Assembly (NCBI RefSeq): GCF_004000215.1
Contig: NZ_RBVY01000004.1
Span: 268,350 to 332,349, forward strand
Direction: 5' to 3'
DNA from: Nitratireductor alexandrii
GTDB taxonomy: Bacteria; Pseudomonadota; Alphaproteobacteria; Rhizobiales; Rhizobiaceae
DNA: 64,000 nt
The notes beneath the pieces are model-generated. The model worked only from the letters and a program-made list of their open reading frames with translations, had not been told where the DNA came from and searched no databases. Shown here piece by piece: positions 27,360 to 35,994 of this stretch. Both the position numbers and the translations under genes were made by a program. Position 1 is the first letter of the stretch. Every line of letters starts with the position of its first letter.

Positions 27360-28088
27360 CTATGTCGATGATATTCTGGCCAATAGCTGTCTGTCGCACT
27401 TTGCTTGCTTCATCGCGCTCGCGAAGCGCTCGGTAATTGTCTGTGGGCGCGTGATCGAGCTCCCAACGACCACAAAATCTGCGCCGAGCTCCAATAATCT
27501 TGCCGCATGGCTGGGAGAAACCACGCCGCCTTCTCCGATCACGGGACAGTCTGTTACAGCCCCACGAATTTCACGAAATGCTGCGAAATCGTCGTCGTAG
27601 AGTTTGCGTCCGTGGGTTTCGGGCGTGTAGCCGTAAGCTGCACTGGATACGCAATTGAAGCCCAGCCGTCGAGCAAGTACCGCCTCGTCAACGGTGGCCA
27701 CCTCGGCCACCAACAACCTATTTGGGAAACGCTCTCTGCACTTCCGGTAGAACTCGTCGATTGCCTCTCCGTTGGGTCGGCGGCGCCAGGTTGCGTCACA
27801 TGCAACCAGGTCAGCACCAGCCCGCATGGCGGAAGCGACCTCCTCGATTGTCGGCGTGAGTTCCACCTCCGCGTCCGGATAGGCTTGTGTCATCACGCCA
27901 ATAACGGGGATGTGCACCGCCGCTTTGGCTTGGGCGATGTCTTCATACCCATTCATGAGTATGCCAGCCGCCCCACCCTCGGCTGCAGCCTTGGCCATAA
28001 AAAACATCTGGCCGAACAGCGGCTCTCCCAGCAGGGCCTGGCAGGAAACAACCACGCCTCCGTGAAGACTTCTGAGCACATCGCTCAT
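27360..28088 (-). CDS. NanE-like TIM-barrel protein with altered catalytic site
   Basis: The 242-residue protein is related over its full length to N-acylmannosamine-6-phosphate 2-epimerase: GGVVVSCQALLGEPL, LTPTIEEV, ACDATWRRRPNGE and a phosphate-binding VVVGSSITRP near the end. Known NanE uses a lysine in the PVIGIIK motif with a glutamate in AEGRI, helped by an arginine in GIRAN. Here these read PVIGVMT (T67), GEGGV and GILMN (L44): the glutamate remains but the lysine and both arginines are gone. It therefore probably does different chemistry on a phosphorylated compound. No sialic acid genes are near. It is the last gene of the five-gene island operon and overlaps the previous gene by four bases. 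Confidence 0.82.
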   Translation of the reverse strand: MSDVLRSLHGGVVVSCQALLGEPLFGQMFFMAKAAAEGGAAGILMNGYEDIAQAKAAVHIPVIGVMTQAYPDAEVELTPTIEEVASAMRAGADLVACDATWRRRPNGEAIDEFYRKCRERFPNRLLVAEVATVDEAVLARRLGFNCVSSAAYGYTPETHGRKLYDDDFAAFREIRGAVTDCPVIGEGGVVSPSHAARLLELGADFVVVGSSITRPQTITERFASAMKQAKCDRQLLARISST

Positions 28089-28639
28089 GCTCGTCCATCC
28101 ATGCGTTGGCGCGCCGGTGACAAGGTGCTCAAGTCAACGACCTCGAAGCGGCGATCTTCTCTGTCCAAGAGCCAACGCTCAAGATCGAGCAGCCACAGCT
28201 TGCCTATGACCAGTTCGTAAAAGCGGCGCGGACCGGTTCCGATGAACTGCTCAAGTGGAATCATCCATTGCTTGCGGGTCGCCTCCTCCGGAAAATTGAA
28301 CAGGTAGTATTTGGCATGAATATCTGCCGCTCGTTCGTCGGAAATTGCACCGCAGTGTCCGGTAAACTGGATGCCATCCAGACCCACCGGCGACTGCTCA
28401 GGCGACAAATCCATTCGAAAGATCGATCCGGAGATGAGCGGTCTTCCTTCGATGTTGCGCGAATGCTGTGCATCTCTCATCGAATACCATATCAGCCGGA
28501 TATCCTGGTTTTGGAGCAGTACATAATTGACGGTTGATGCCCAGGGAACTCCGACCGTATCGGCTGTCGCGAGTGTTACAAACCTGGCAGTCTGAAGCAG
28601 CAGTTCAACCCTTTCGGGCGCGGAACCAAGCTTAGCCAT
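28085..28639 (-). CDS. Pyridoxamine-5'-phosphate-oxidase-like (split-barrel flavin-binding) protein
   Basis: The 184-residue protein begins with a split-barrel pattern typical of PNPOx-like FMN or F420 binders: RFVTLATADTVGVPWASTV, then RLIWYSMRDAQHSRNIEGRP. The alternation of strand, turn and strand and the central HSRNI segment match the family. The C-terminal half (FYELVIGKLWLLDLERWL) is less conserved and may cap the active site. Such proteins can be oxidases, reductases or haem-degrading enzymes. Its start overlaps the preceding gene by 8 bases and its end overlaps the NanE-like gene, so it is tightly coupled within the island operon. Confidence 0.75.
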   Translation of the reverse strand: MAKLGSAPERVELLLQTARFVTLATADTVGVPWASTVNYVLLQNQDIRLIWYSMRDAQHSRNIEGRPLISGSIFRMDLSPEQSPVGLDGIQFTGHCGAISDERAADIHAKYYLFNFPEEATRKQWMIPLEQFIGTGPRRFYELVIGKLWLLDLERWLLDREDRRFEVVDLSTLSPARQRMDGRA

Positions 28640-28988
28640 TTCCGCCTCCCCGAGATTCTTTCCTTACCGGCGCGTCATTGAGGAGGCGGCCTTCAATGAT
28701 CTCCCACCAAAGGTCTTGCTCGATGCGGCGCCTTTCCCAAGCAGGGTCGGATGATCGTCTCGAAACCTCTTTCCGATACGCTCCCCAGGCAGCCTCGTCC
28801 TCGAATGATATGAAGTGCTCGATGGAGTGCACTTCCGGGCCGATGGTGCGGACATACCAGCGAGGGTCGGTCGCCATATCGAGTCCACAATAGAACCAAT
28901 CCTCTCGCTCGTTCACCCAGGCCCAAAATGCCTTCTGGTTCGAGCGAGCGTGGGCCGTGGGACGCAGGATATATACGAGGTGCAGCAT
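28632..28988 (-). CDS. Small protein of unknown function, possible dimeric alpha-beta barrel
   Basis: I do not recognise this 118-residue protein. It is rich in tryptophan and arginine (FWAWVNEREDWFY, WYVRTIGPEVHSIEHFISF, QDLWWEIIEGRLL). The strand-helix-strand order and the EVHSIEHFISFEDEAAW segment recall NIPSNAP/EthD-type ferredoxin-like barrels, which often act as small oxygenases or isomerases or bind ligands. No signal peptide or membrane helix is visible. It overlaps the PNPOx-like gene by 8 bases and lies 13 bases after the FemAB-like gene, so it is very likely a real member of the operon. Confidence 0.65.
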   Translation of the reverse strand: MLHLVYILRPTAHARSNQKAFWAWVNEREDWFYCGLDMATDPRWYVRTIGPEVHSIEHFISFEDEAAWGAYRKEVSRRSSDPAWERRRIEQDLWWEIIEGRLLNDAPVRKESRGGGNG

Positions 28989-29001
28989 GTCGGTGGTTTC
29001 C

Positions 29002-30174
29002 CTAGCTTGTTAGATTTGGATTGGATTCGACAAGTTCCCAATCTCGGCAGAGATGACCTGCAAACTCATCCTGATACTGTCTAAGCGTTCGGAGATTGTG
29101 CTGGTTGGCACTGTGCTGGCAGATGGGCTGCCCGTCCACGCATTTGGCGACGAGAGCTTGAGGCTCGATTTTAGCCCCACGCTTTACTTTTGCGCGTAGA
29201 GCGGAGGTTGAAAGCCGCAATTTCGTGAAGCCGTTCGCCGCCGCATAGTCGAGAGGTTCGTAGAAGCTCAGGACGAAATATCTGAAGTCGTTGAGATCGA
29301 GATTGTAGTTGGCTCCGAAGTAACGAGCGTGAAGCGCCGTCCCAAAGCTGTAGAAGATCGTCAGCGCGGTGATGTCGTCGTTGCGCTTCGAAATTGCAGC
29401 ATTAACGAAATGAGAAACGCCAGCTGTTCTCTGCCCGGCGAGGATTTTTTGCATCCACTCGTGATCCGACACGCCGCCGTATCGCGATCGGTTCTGCGTG
29501 ATGAGATCAGCGGCCAACGAGTCGTCGAGTTCCACGGCCGCAGCCCATTCGACCCTGCTTCCCAGTCGCCGGAACGTCGCAATTTCCGACTTGCTCTGAA
29601 CGCGAGCATGTTTCCGCCAGCGCGCCATCACACCGGAGAGGCCCGTTTCAGGCACTTCCAACGAAGCTTCGGCGGAATGCAGGATGACCGTTCCACCTAT
29701 GGCATCTGCGAATTTCAGCGCTGCCGAATAGGGCATATACGGCATCACGAAGCCTGCATAACCGCGATCCCGTGCATAGTCTGATGCGCAGCGTCCCAGT
29801 TCTGCCTGAGCTTCGAATCTCCGCCGACCTTCAATGCAGGAAACTCCGTTGTGCGTGTTGCGCCGACCGCCCAGCCAGAGGAACTTCTGCTGCCACGGTC
29901 CCGGAATATCCGCCACGAAGCTTGGCAAGTAGAACAGCCCAGGCGATTGGCCACCGTTCCAAAGCGTACATGCGGCAACAAGCCCGGCTGGCCCACGGAC
30001 GGTAAGCACATCCGTTTCGCCCAATGCGTGCTCCAGTGCCCTCAGCCAGCGATAGCTGTTGTAGAAGTTCTCGTCACTGACGAGCGCATCCCATTCATGC
30101 TCGTCCAGTTCGCATAGCTTTTCCGAAACACCCGAACAAAACGCACGCGCATCATCCCTCAACGGAACGACCAT
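29002..30174 (-). CDS. FemAB/GNAT-like acyltransferase (COG3146/BioF2-like)
   Basis: The 390-residue protein starts at the ATG with a GGGG site 8 bases upstream; a GTG 18 bases earlier lacks one. It resembles the double-GNAT FemAB-like group: an N-terminal half with FYNSYRWLRALEHAL and PGLFYLPSFV, and a C-terminal GNAT core with ALTIFYSFGTALHARYFGAN, FRYFVLSFYEPLDYAAANG and a closing RGAKIEPQALVAKCVDG. Members transfer acyl or aminoacyl groups, in the Fem case from aminoacyl-tRNA. The acceptor here is unknown. It begins five bases after the methyltransferase stop codon. Confidence 0.72.
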   Translation of the reverse strand: MVVPLRDDARAFCSGVSEKLCELDEHEWDALVSDENFYNSYRWLRALEHALGETDVLTVRGPAGLVAACTLWNGGQSPGLFYLPSFVADIPGPWQQKFLWLGGRRNTHNGVSCIEGRRRFEAQAELGRCASDYARDRGYAGFVMPYMPYSAALKFADAIGGTVILHSAEASLEVPETGLSGVMARWRKHARVQSKSEIATFRRLGSRVEWAAAVELDDSLAADLITQNRSRYGGVSDHEWMQKILAGQRTAGVSHFVNAAISKRNDDITALTIFYSFGTALHARYFGANYNLDLNDFRYFVLSFYEPLDYAAANGFTKLRLSTSALRAKVKRGAKIEPQALVAKCVDGQPICQHSANQHNLRTLRQYQDEFAGHLCRDWELVESNPNLTS

Positions 30175-30178
30175 CGTT

Positions 30179-30931
30179 TTAACCCCGTACACCCTCGATG
30201 ATTATCGAATGTGGCCTTTGGAGATAGGCGTGCAGCTCCTTGGGAGCTTGGTTCGCATCTGGATACGCCGAAGCACTCAATTCCCGCCACTTCAGCGACC
30301 GAAGGCCGGCTTGCTCCAATGCCCGCTCTAGGGAAGTGGCGGACCAATACCATGCGAAGACGCCGCCTTGTTCCCCATTCTTGCAGAGTTCGAGCTTTAC
30401 ACGCTCGCCATCGGCATATGGATTCTCAGGATCTTCGGCGATCAGCCTGAACCCGTAGGGTTCGTAATAGTTGGGATGCGGATCGTAGACGGGATGTATT
30501 GGCAGTGTCAGCAAGCGCCCGCCGGGACGCATCAAGCGGACCATGTCTGCGCACATGGCCTGGAGCTCAGGTCTGGTCGTTGCATACGGCAGCACGTAGA
30601 CTCCAAGCACCAGATCGAACTGGCCGATCAGCTCAGGGCCTAGATGAGAGACGAAGGAGATGTCGAGGTCCTCCTTTTCTGCCCGGCGCCGCGCGTAGTT
30701 CAGCATGCCTTCGGTCAGGTCGTACCCCACGACCTGGCCCGCACCGCGCTGTTTCAGCCAGCGGGCATACATCCCAGTGCCGCACCCGAAATCCAGGATA
30801 GACAGACCATCAACGTCGCCGATTTCCTGAAATACACTTGGTATTTCTATGTATTTACGGAAAGGCCATTGCGACATATCTTCATATATACTCGCATACT
30901 CGTTAAATTGATCGGATGAAGCTGTATTCAT
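30179..30931 (-). CDS. Class I SAM-dependent methyltransferase
   Basis: The 250-residue protein has the Rossmann methyltransferase motifs in order: motif I LSILDFGCGTGMYARWL, the acidic post-I loop VVGYDLTEGML, motif II/III around QFDLVLGVYVLPYA and RLMRPGGRLLTL. The C-terminal half has a substrate cap with DPHPNYYEPYGF. It looks like small-molecule methyltransferases of biosynthetic clusters, not rRNA or tRNA enzymes. A GAGAGGA site precedes the ATG. It is the first gene of the five-gene operon, fed from the AT-rich region upstream. Confidence 0.88.
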   Translation of the reverse strand: MNTASSDQFNEYASIYEDMSQWPFRKYIEIPSVFQEIGDVDGLSILDFGCGTGMYARWLKQRGAGQVVGYDLTEGMLNYARRRAEKEDLDISFVSHLGPELIGQFDLVLGVYVLPYATTRPELQAMCADMVRLMRPGGRLLTLPIHPVYDPHPNYYEPYGFRLIAEDPENPYADGERVKLELCKNGEQGGVFAWYWSATSLERALEQAGLRSLKWRELSASAYPDANQAPKELHAYLQRPHSIIIEGVRG

Positions 30932-31172
30932 AATAATTTATCCTCTCTATTTAGCCATAACTGGCGAAACACAGGGTGTACAATTTAATATATGCGTTAA
31001 TTGAAGTAACAGAATTTAATTGAAAACAATATAGATAAATATGTATATATGTGTAATTTTGAGTTGTTTATTCGAATACCATTCGATTTCTCTTCCAAAA
31101 TTACGCTATATTGAATGCTCACATAAATTGTATAAAAATGCAAGAACAACTTTTTCGTGTATATGCAGGGCC
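30932..31172. other. AT-rich intergenic segment, island operon promoter region
   Basis: The DNA here is strongly AT-rich, unlike the rest of the window. It must hold the promoter of the minus-strand operon; several TATATT/TATAAT-like strings are present, so I cannot choose one. No convincing gene is seen on either strand. Confidence 0.6.
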
Positions 31173-31319
31173 TGTTCGGTCAGGCGCACTAGGTGTGCTT
31201 TCCCATGCTTTGATGGTGCATTGTTTTCTCAATCTTGGAGAGATGCGCTGTGGGGCAGATTCTACACGGCAGCGCTACGACGACAGAGGCAGTCCGTCGA
31301 CCGATTCAAAATAGTCAAG
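31173..31319 (+). mobile_element. Remnant of an IS481-type insertion sequence (5' end and first ~23 transposase codons)
   Basis: From GTG at 31250 the plus strand reads GQILHGSATTTEAVRR followed by PIQNSQ. This is the well-known N-terminus of a widespread integrase-type transposase (usually MGQ(V/I)LHGSATTTEA(V/I)RRAIQNSQE). The likely element end is the TGTTCGGTCAGGCGC stretch at 31173. The match stops abruptly at 31319, where the sequence joins an IS30-type remnant in the opposite orientation. The rest of the element is lost. Confidence 0.7.
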
Positions 31320-31430
31320 ACATTCGCCAGCGGGCGATCTTACGGCGTTCATCCACGCCAATTTGGGAGTAGGTGCGTTTCATCCGTTGTTCCTCGCGTG
31401 AGATAAACCATTGTTATCTCTCGCAAGTCG
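31320..31430 (-). mobile_element. Remnant of an IS30-family element (left end and first ~20 transposase codons)
   Basis: On the minus strand from ATG at 31383-31381, after a GGAACAACGG leader, the frame reads MKRTYSQIGVDERRKIARWR and is then cut by a stop. This is the canonical IS30-family transposase N-terminus. Upstream (31400-31420) is an inverted repeat GAGATAA-N7-TTATCTC that probably belongs to the element's end. The break point coincides with the IS481-type remnant. Confidence 0.7.
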
Positions 31431-31493
31431 CACTTCAAACTTGAACCCACCCCGCTACATGGGAAAGTCGCATAAGATATATTATGGAACTTT

Positions 31494-32279
31494 TTATCCG
31501 GACCCAAACCGCTTGAATGTCCAGTAGCCGGCCATGTCGCCGTTCGGTGGCGCCGGCGGCTCGACCGCCCGCCTGGCGTCGGCCCAGGCCGCGCGCCGCC
31601 AATGCTGGAAGATCGGCATCCACAGCCATGACAAGCCGCGCAGGCCGGCGTGGAAAACCGCAAGCACGAAACGCCGCCATCCCGTCTGCTGGCGCCGGTG
31701 ATCGTCGATATAATCGAGCCCGGCGTGCTGAAACGCGGCTCCGGTTTGCAGGCCGACAATCGTCTCCTTGTAGCGCTCAATATCCGGCGCCCGGCCATAG
31801 AGCCTTGCATAGTCGTGCGTGGCCCGCGCAATGGCGACGCCAAGGTCGTACCGCGTATGCGCACGCACACCGCGCGAGACCAAAAGCAGATGGGACGAAA
31901 TCGGGGCGGCCATCGTCAACCCGCCGGCAAGGCCATGGTAGCGCCGCCAGGGACCGGCCACCGGCTCTTGCAGCGGCGTATGCATTGCGGCGCGATAAAT
32001 CTCGTAGAAGCGAATGATCGTCAGATAGGCGAATTCGGGATCGCGCCGCGTGCCGAGAAACCGCATCCAGCGCTGCGTCGTGCGCAGATAGAGCCCGGCA
32101 AACAAGGTGTGGATGCGCCGCGCCGGCAAATCCGGCATGCCGGCGAAGGTCTTCCGGTCGGCCTCGATGGCCTCGACAACTGCCAGGGCCCGGGCGCGCA
32201 ACTGCCCGACAAGGCTCGCCTCGGCCTGCCTGTCGCGGTCTTCGCTCGGCCGCGGCCGCGCTGCGTTCCCCCCAGACAT
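31494..32279 (-). CDS. DUF5995-like protein of unknown function
   Basis: The 261-residue protein starts at MSGGNAARP; a longer frame upstream looks spurious. The middle holds the features of DUF5995 proteins: a THxLFAGLYLRTT-type helix (IHTLFAGLYLRTTQRWM), a second helix with FYEIYRAAM, and the histidine-containing RAHTRYDLGVAIARA segment, which in relatives reads AHINHDL. The C-terminus has a tryptophan-rich helix (GLSWLWMPIFQHWRRAAW). No activity is known to me for the family. It is the first backbone-like gene to the right of the IS remnants. Confidence 0.6.
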   Translation of the reverse strand: MSGGNAARPRPSEDRDRQAEASLVGQLRARALAVVEAIEADRKTFAGMPDLPARRIHTLFAGLYLRTTQRWMRFLGTRRDPEFAYLTIIRFYEIYRAAMHTPLQEPVAGPWRRYHGLAGGLTMAAPISSHLLLVSRGVRAHTRYDLGVAIARATHDYARLYGRAPDIERYKETIVGLQTGAAFQHAGLDYIDDHRRQQTGWRRFVLAVFHAGLRGLSWLWMPIFQHWRRAAWADARRAVEPPAPPNGDMAGYWTFKRFGSG

Positions 32280-32323
32280 AGGATAATGATAGCAAAGCCG
32301 GACGAGCCGGTCACCCGTCGACG

Positions 32324-32815
32324 TCAGGCTGCGATGTCGCCGACCGTCGCGCCCGCCGCCGCCAGCAACGCGCCGGGCGCGCAGGAAAACACCGCGTCGT
32401 GCGCGCCGGCCGCCGCCCAGACAATGTCGAAATCGCACAAGGCCCGATCGGCGAAGGCCGCAACCGGCTCCAGATGGCCGAGCGGCGCCACGCCGCCAAT
32501 GGCGAAGCCGGTGCGTTCGCGCACCAGCCGCGGATCGGCGCGCGCCAGTTCCTCGCCGGCCAGCGCGGCCGCCTTGGACTGATCGAGCCGGTTGACGCCG
32601 GACACCAGGAATAAAAACAGTTTTTGGCTATGCGCACCCTGGAAAATCAGCGATTTGACGATCTGCGCGACGCCGACGCCGCATTGCGCGGCCGCTTCCT
32701 CGGCGGTGCGGGTCGATTCGCCCATACGCCGAACCTCGATCGACAGGCCGGCGGACGCCGCCGCCGCGCGCACGCGCTCAATGCTCTTGCTCACCGATTT
32801 TTCCTTGAAATTCAA
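32324..32815 (-). CDS. YbaK/EbsC family prolyl-tRNA editing-domain protein
   Basis: The 163-residue single-domain protein matches the INS/YbaK editing fold: an N-terminal helix, TRTAEEAAAQCGVGVAQIVKSLIF with the conserved lysine, FLFLVSGVNRLD, GFAIGGVAPLGH and a closing FSCAPGALLAAAG. Relatives hydrolyse mischarged aminoacyl-tRNAs (Cys- or Ala-tRNAPro) or act on other substrates. The G-G-V-x-P-x-G-H motif and the catalytic-site lysine are intact. It lies five bases after the MBL gene on the same strand. Confidence 0.9.
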   Translation of the reverse strand: MNFKEKSVSKSIERVRAAAASAGLSIEVRRMGESTRTAEEAAAQCGVGVAQIVKSLIFQGAHSQKLFLFLVSGVNRLDQSKAAALAGEELARADPRLVRERTGFAIGGVAPLGHLEPVAAFADRALCDFDIVWAAAGAHDAVFSCAPGALLAAAGATVGDIAA

Positions 32816-32820
32816 TGGTT

Positions 32821-33639
32821 TTAAATCGAAAATTCAAGTACGAGCCCATCGTGCCCCGGCACGACGTGATCAGGCGTTTCGTTCAATACCGTCTCATAGT
32901 CGAGCGGCACATGCATATGGGTCAGCACCGCCTTTTTGGGGGCCAGGCGCCCGATCCAGCCGAGCGCCTCCTCCAGCGACAGATGCGAGGGATGCGGTCG
33001 GTATTGCAACGCGTCGATGACCAGCAGATCGAGATCGAACAGCCGATCGACCGTGTCGGGCGGAAAGTCGCTTACGTCCGGGCAATAGGCGACGTCGCCG
33101 ACGCGAAAGCCGAGCGAGACGATCTCGCCATGGATCTGCGGCAGCGGCGTGAAGGTCAGAGCACCGCCCTCTCCCGTGATCGTCACGGCGTCGTCATGGT
33201 CGATCTCGTGCGCGTTCAGGATCGGCGGATAGGAACTGCCGGCCGGCGTCTCGAAACAATAACCGAAGGCTGCGCGCAGCCGCGCCAGCGTCTGGCGGTC
33301 GGCATAAATATCCATCAGCCGGCGCTGTTCGAGCACGAAGCCGCGCAGATCGTCGACCCCGTGAATGTGGTCGGCATGCGCATGGGTATAAAGCACCGCG
33401 TCAAGCCGGCGCACGCTGGCGCGCACCATCTGCTCGCGAAAATCCGGCCCCGTGTCGATCGCCACGCGCGTTGTGGCGCCGTCGGGGCGGATGCGCTCGA
33501 CCAGCGCGGCGGCGCGCAGGCGCCGGTTGCGCGGATTGCCCGGATCGCACCGGCCCCAGTCGCCGGTGATGCGCGGCGTGCCAGGCGAGGAACCGCAACC
33601 GAGGATCGTCAGCCGCAGACGGTCTGGCGCCGCGCTCAT
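32821..33639 (-). CDS. MBL-fold metallo-hydrolase (PhnP/RNase Z-like)
   Basis: The 272-residue protein has the zinc motif THAHADHIHGVDDLR and further metal ligands (PLPQIHGE, CPDVSDFP, and a late THMHVPL). The N-terminal LGCGSSPGTPRI-like segment and the overall order resemble PhnP-type phosphodiesterases. In Rhizobiales this gene follows tatD in the metG-tatD cluster, as here: its ATG overlaps the tatD stop by four bases. It probably cleaves a cyclic or nucleic-acid phosphodiester, but the substrate is not known. Confidence 0.92.
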   Translation of the reverse strand: MSAAPDRLRLTILGCGSSPGTPRITGDWGRCDPGNPRNRRLRAAALVERIRPDGATTRVAIDTGPDFREQMVRASVRRLDAVLYTHAHADHIHGVDDLRGFVLEQRRLMDIYADRQTLARLRAAFGYCFETPAGSSYPPILNAHEIDHDDAVTITGEGGALTFTPLPQIHGEIVSLGFRVGDVAYCPDVSDFPPDTVDRLFDLDLLVIDALQYRPHPSHLSLEEALGWIGRLAPKKAVLTHMHVPLDYETVLNETPDHVVPGHDGLVLEFSI

Positions 33640-34430
33640 GAACGCGGGCCGGGCGGACGCGGGACTTTGGAAAACAAGCGGAAAAAATTCTCCGTCGTCC
33701 TGGTGGCGAGGTCGTCGGGCGTCAGGCCGAGCGTGTCGGCCAGCACAGCCGCGGTGTGGGCGACGAAGGCCGGCTCGTTGCGCTTGCCGCGATGCGGCGG
33801 CGGCGCCAGATAGGGCGCGTCGGTTTCCACCAAAATCCGGTCGTGCGGCAGATCGGCGGCGATCGCGCGCAAGTCGTCGGATTTGCGAAACGCCACAATG
33901 CCGGAAAACGACACGTAGCCGCCAAGCCCGATCCCGGTTTCGGCAAGCTGCCTGCCGGACGAAAAGCAGTGCAAGACGAACGGGAACGCCCCCTTGCCCG
34001 TCTCCTCCTCCAGGATCGCGGCCATATCGGCATCGGCGTCGCGGGCGTGGATGACCAGCGGCAGGCCGGTCCGGCGGGCGGCGGCGATATGCCGGCGCAG
34101 ACCGACGGCCTGGGCCGCGCGCGGCGCCTTGTCGTAAAAATAGTCGAGCCCGGCCTCGCCGATCGCCACCACCTTGGGATGGGATGCCAATTGCACCAAT
34201 TCTTCGGTGGCGACGTCCGTCTCCTCGCCGGCATTGTGCGGATGCGTGCCGACCGAGCAATAGACGCTGTCATAGGCCTCGGCGATCGCCAGGACCTCGG
34301 CGAAACGCCGGACCCGCGTCGAGATGGTGACCATCAGGCCGATGCCCGCCGCATGGGCGCGCGCGACCACCTGGTCGCGTTCAGGCGCGAAATCGGGAAA
34401 ATCGAGATGGCAGTGACTGTCGACCAGCAT
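33636..34430 (-). CDS. TatD family metal-dependent hydrolase
   Basis: The 264-residue TIM-barrel protein starts at MLVDSHCHLDF, which carries the first metal-binding histidines. Other ligands and signatures are SVGTHPHNA, AIGEAGLDYFYD, LVIHARDAD, FVLHCFSSG and LVETDAPYLAP. TatD proteins are 3'-5' DNA exonucleases or D-aminoacyl-tRNA deacylase-like hydrolases. The gene lies between metG and the MBL gene in a conserved order. Confidence 0.95.
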   Translation of the reverse strand: MLVDSHCHLDFPDFAPERDQVVARAHAAGIGLMVTISTRVRRFAEVLAIAEAYDSVYCSVGTHPHNAGEETDVATEELVQLASHPKVVAIGEAGLDYFYDKAPRAAQAVGLRRHIAAARRTGLPLVIHARDADADMAAILEEETGKGAFPFVLHCFSSGRQLAETGIGLGGYVSFSGIVAFRKSDDLRAIAADLPHDRILVETDAPYLAPPPHRGKRNEPAFVAHTAAVLADTLGLTPDDLATRTTENFFRLFSKVPRPPGPRS

Positions 34431-34443
34431 GATGTTTCCGTTG

Positions 34444-35994
34444 TCAGCCGGCCGCCGCGCGGTCCTGTTCGACATAACGCGGAAACACCGGCGCCGGCGG
34501 CGGCAGCGGATCGCCCGGCGCCAGCGCCCGCTCGAGATCGGCGAAGCGCCTGTGCGCGGGGTCGACCGCCAGAAGGTCGAGCAGTTTGGTCGCAGCATCC
34601 GGCACGAAGGGCTGGCACAGAATCGCCACCCGGCGCACCGTCTCGGCCGTCACGTAAAGCACGGTCTGCATGCGCTCCGGGTCGGTCTTTTTCAGCGCCC
34701 AGGGCTCCTGGCCGGCGAAATAGCGGTTGGCCTCCGACACCACGCCGAAGATCGAGGCGAGCGCGCTGTGGATCGCCTGGTCGGCAATCGCCTTGCGGGC
34801 GGCAACGAGCGCGCCGTCGCACTGATCAAGGATCGCCTGATCCGCTTCCGTCAGCGCGGCCTTGTCGGGCACCCTGCCCGCGCAATTCTTGGCGATCATC
34901 GACAGCGAGCGCTGCGCCAGATTGCCGAGATCGTTGGCCAGATCGGCATTCGAGCGATTGACGATGGCGTCGTGGCTGTAGCTGCCGTCCTGACCGAACG
35001 GCACCTCGCGCAGGAAGAAATAGCGCACCTGGTCGAGGCCGTAATGCTCGATCAGCGCGAACGGATCGACGACATTGCCGACCGATTTGGACATCTTCTC
35101 GCCCTTGTTGAACAAGAAGCCGTGCGCATAGACCCGCTTCGGCAATTCGATCCCCGCCGACATCAGGAAGGCCGGCCAGTAGACGGCATGGAAACGCACG
35201 ATGTCCTTGCCGATAATGTGCACATCGGCCGGCCAGTAGCGCCATTTCGATGCGTTCTCGTCGGGAAAGCCGCAGGCGGTGATGTAGTTGGTCAGCGCGT
35301 CGACCCACACATACATGACGTGTTTTTCGTCGCCCGGCACCGGCACCCCCCAGGAGAAGGTCGAGCGCGACACCGACAGGTCGCGCAGGCCCGACTTGAC
35401 GAAGCTGATCACCTCGTTGCGGCGCTCGGCCGGGCCGATGAAGTCGGGATTGGCCTCGTAATGGGCAAGCAGCCGTTCCTGGTAGGCCGACAGCCGGAAG
35501 AAATAGGTTTCCTCCTCGTTCCACTCGACCGGCGAGCCGAGCGGCTCGCGGCGCACGCCGTCCTCGCCGACGGTCGTCTCGCTCTCGTCGAAATAGGCCT
35601 CCTGGCGCACCGAATACCAGCCGGTATAGCGGTCGAGATAGATGTCGCCATTGTCGGCCATGCGCCGCCATATCGCCTGGCTGGCCTGTTTGTGGCGTGC
35701 CTCCGTGGTGCGGATGAAATCGTCGTTGGAGCCGCCGAGCGCCGCGATCATGGTGCGGAAAATATCCGAGTTGCGGTCGGCCAGCGCCTGCGCCGAAACG
35801 CCTTCCTTTTCGGCCGTCTGCTGCATTTTCAGCCCGTGCTCGTCGGTACCGGTCAGGAAAAACACGTCCTTGCCGTCAAGCCGGTGAAAACGCGCCAGCG
35901 CGTCGGTGGCGATCACCGTATAGGCGTGGCCGATATGCGGCTTGCCGTTCGGGTAGAAGATCGGCGTTGTCAGGTAGAAATTGTCGTTGGCCAT
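34444..35994 (-). CDS. metG: Methionyl-tRNA synthetase
   Basis: The 516-residue class I synthetase starts at [15 protein letters not shown]. The ATP-binding motifs are PHIGHAY (HIGH) and KMSKSVGN (KMSKS), with [11 protein letters not shown] near the N-terminus. It is the short form: no zinc-knuckle cysteines are seen in the connective peptide and there is no C-terminal tRNA-binding domain. It charges tRNA-Met in the cytoplasm. It sits between holB and tatD, 13 bases before the latter. Confidence 0.98.
   Translation of the reverse strand: MANDNFYLTTPIFYPNGKPHIGHAYTVIATDALARFHRLDGKDVFFLTGTDEHGLKMQQTAEKEGVSAQALADRNSDIFRTMIAALGGSNDDFIRTTEARHKQASQAIWRRMADNGDIYLDRYTGWYSVRQEAYFDESETTVGEDGVRREPLGSPVEWNEEETYFFRLSAYQERLLAHYEANPDFIGPAERRNEVISFVKSGLRDLSVSRSTFSWGVPVPGDEKHVMYVWVDALTNYITACGFPDENASKWRYWPADVHIIGKDIVRFHAVYWPAFLMSAGIELPKRVYAHGFLFNKGEKMSKSVGNVVDPFALIEHYGLDQVRYFFLREVPFGQDGSYSHDAIVNRSNADLANDLGNLAQRSLSMIAKNCAGRVPDKAALTEADQAILDQCDGALVAARKAIADQAIHSALASIFGVVSEANRYFAGQEPWALKKTDPERMQTVLYVTAETVRRVAILCQPFVPDAATKLLDLLAVDPAHRRFADLERALAPGDPLPPPAPVFPRYVEQDRAAAG

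Noticed and set aside
27360..28088. Assignment of the NanE-like gene to sialic acid catabolism
   Set aside because: Catalytic lysine and arginines are missing and there is no lyase, kinase or transporter for sialic acid nearby.
31041..31406. 121-codon open frame on the plus strand in the AT-rich region
   Set aside because: It runs out of AT-rich leader into the IS481/IS30 scar in a frame different from either transposase, so it is not a real gene.
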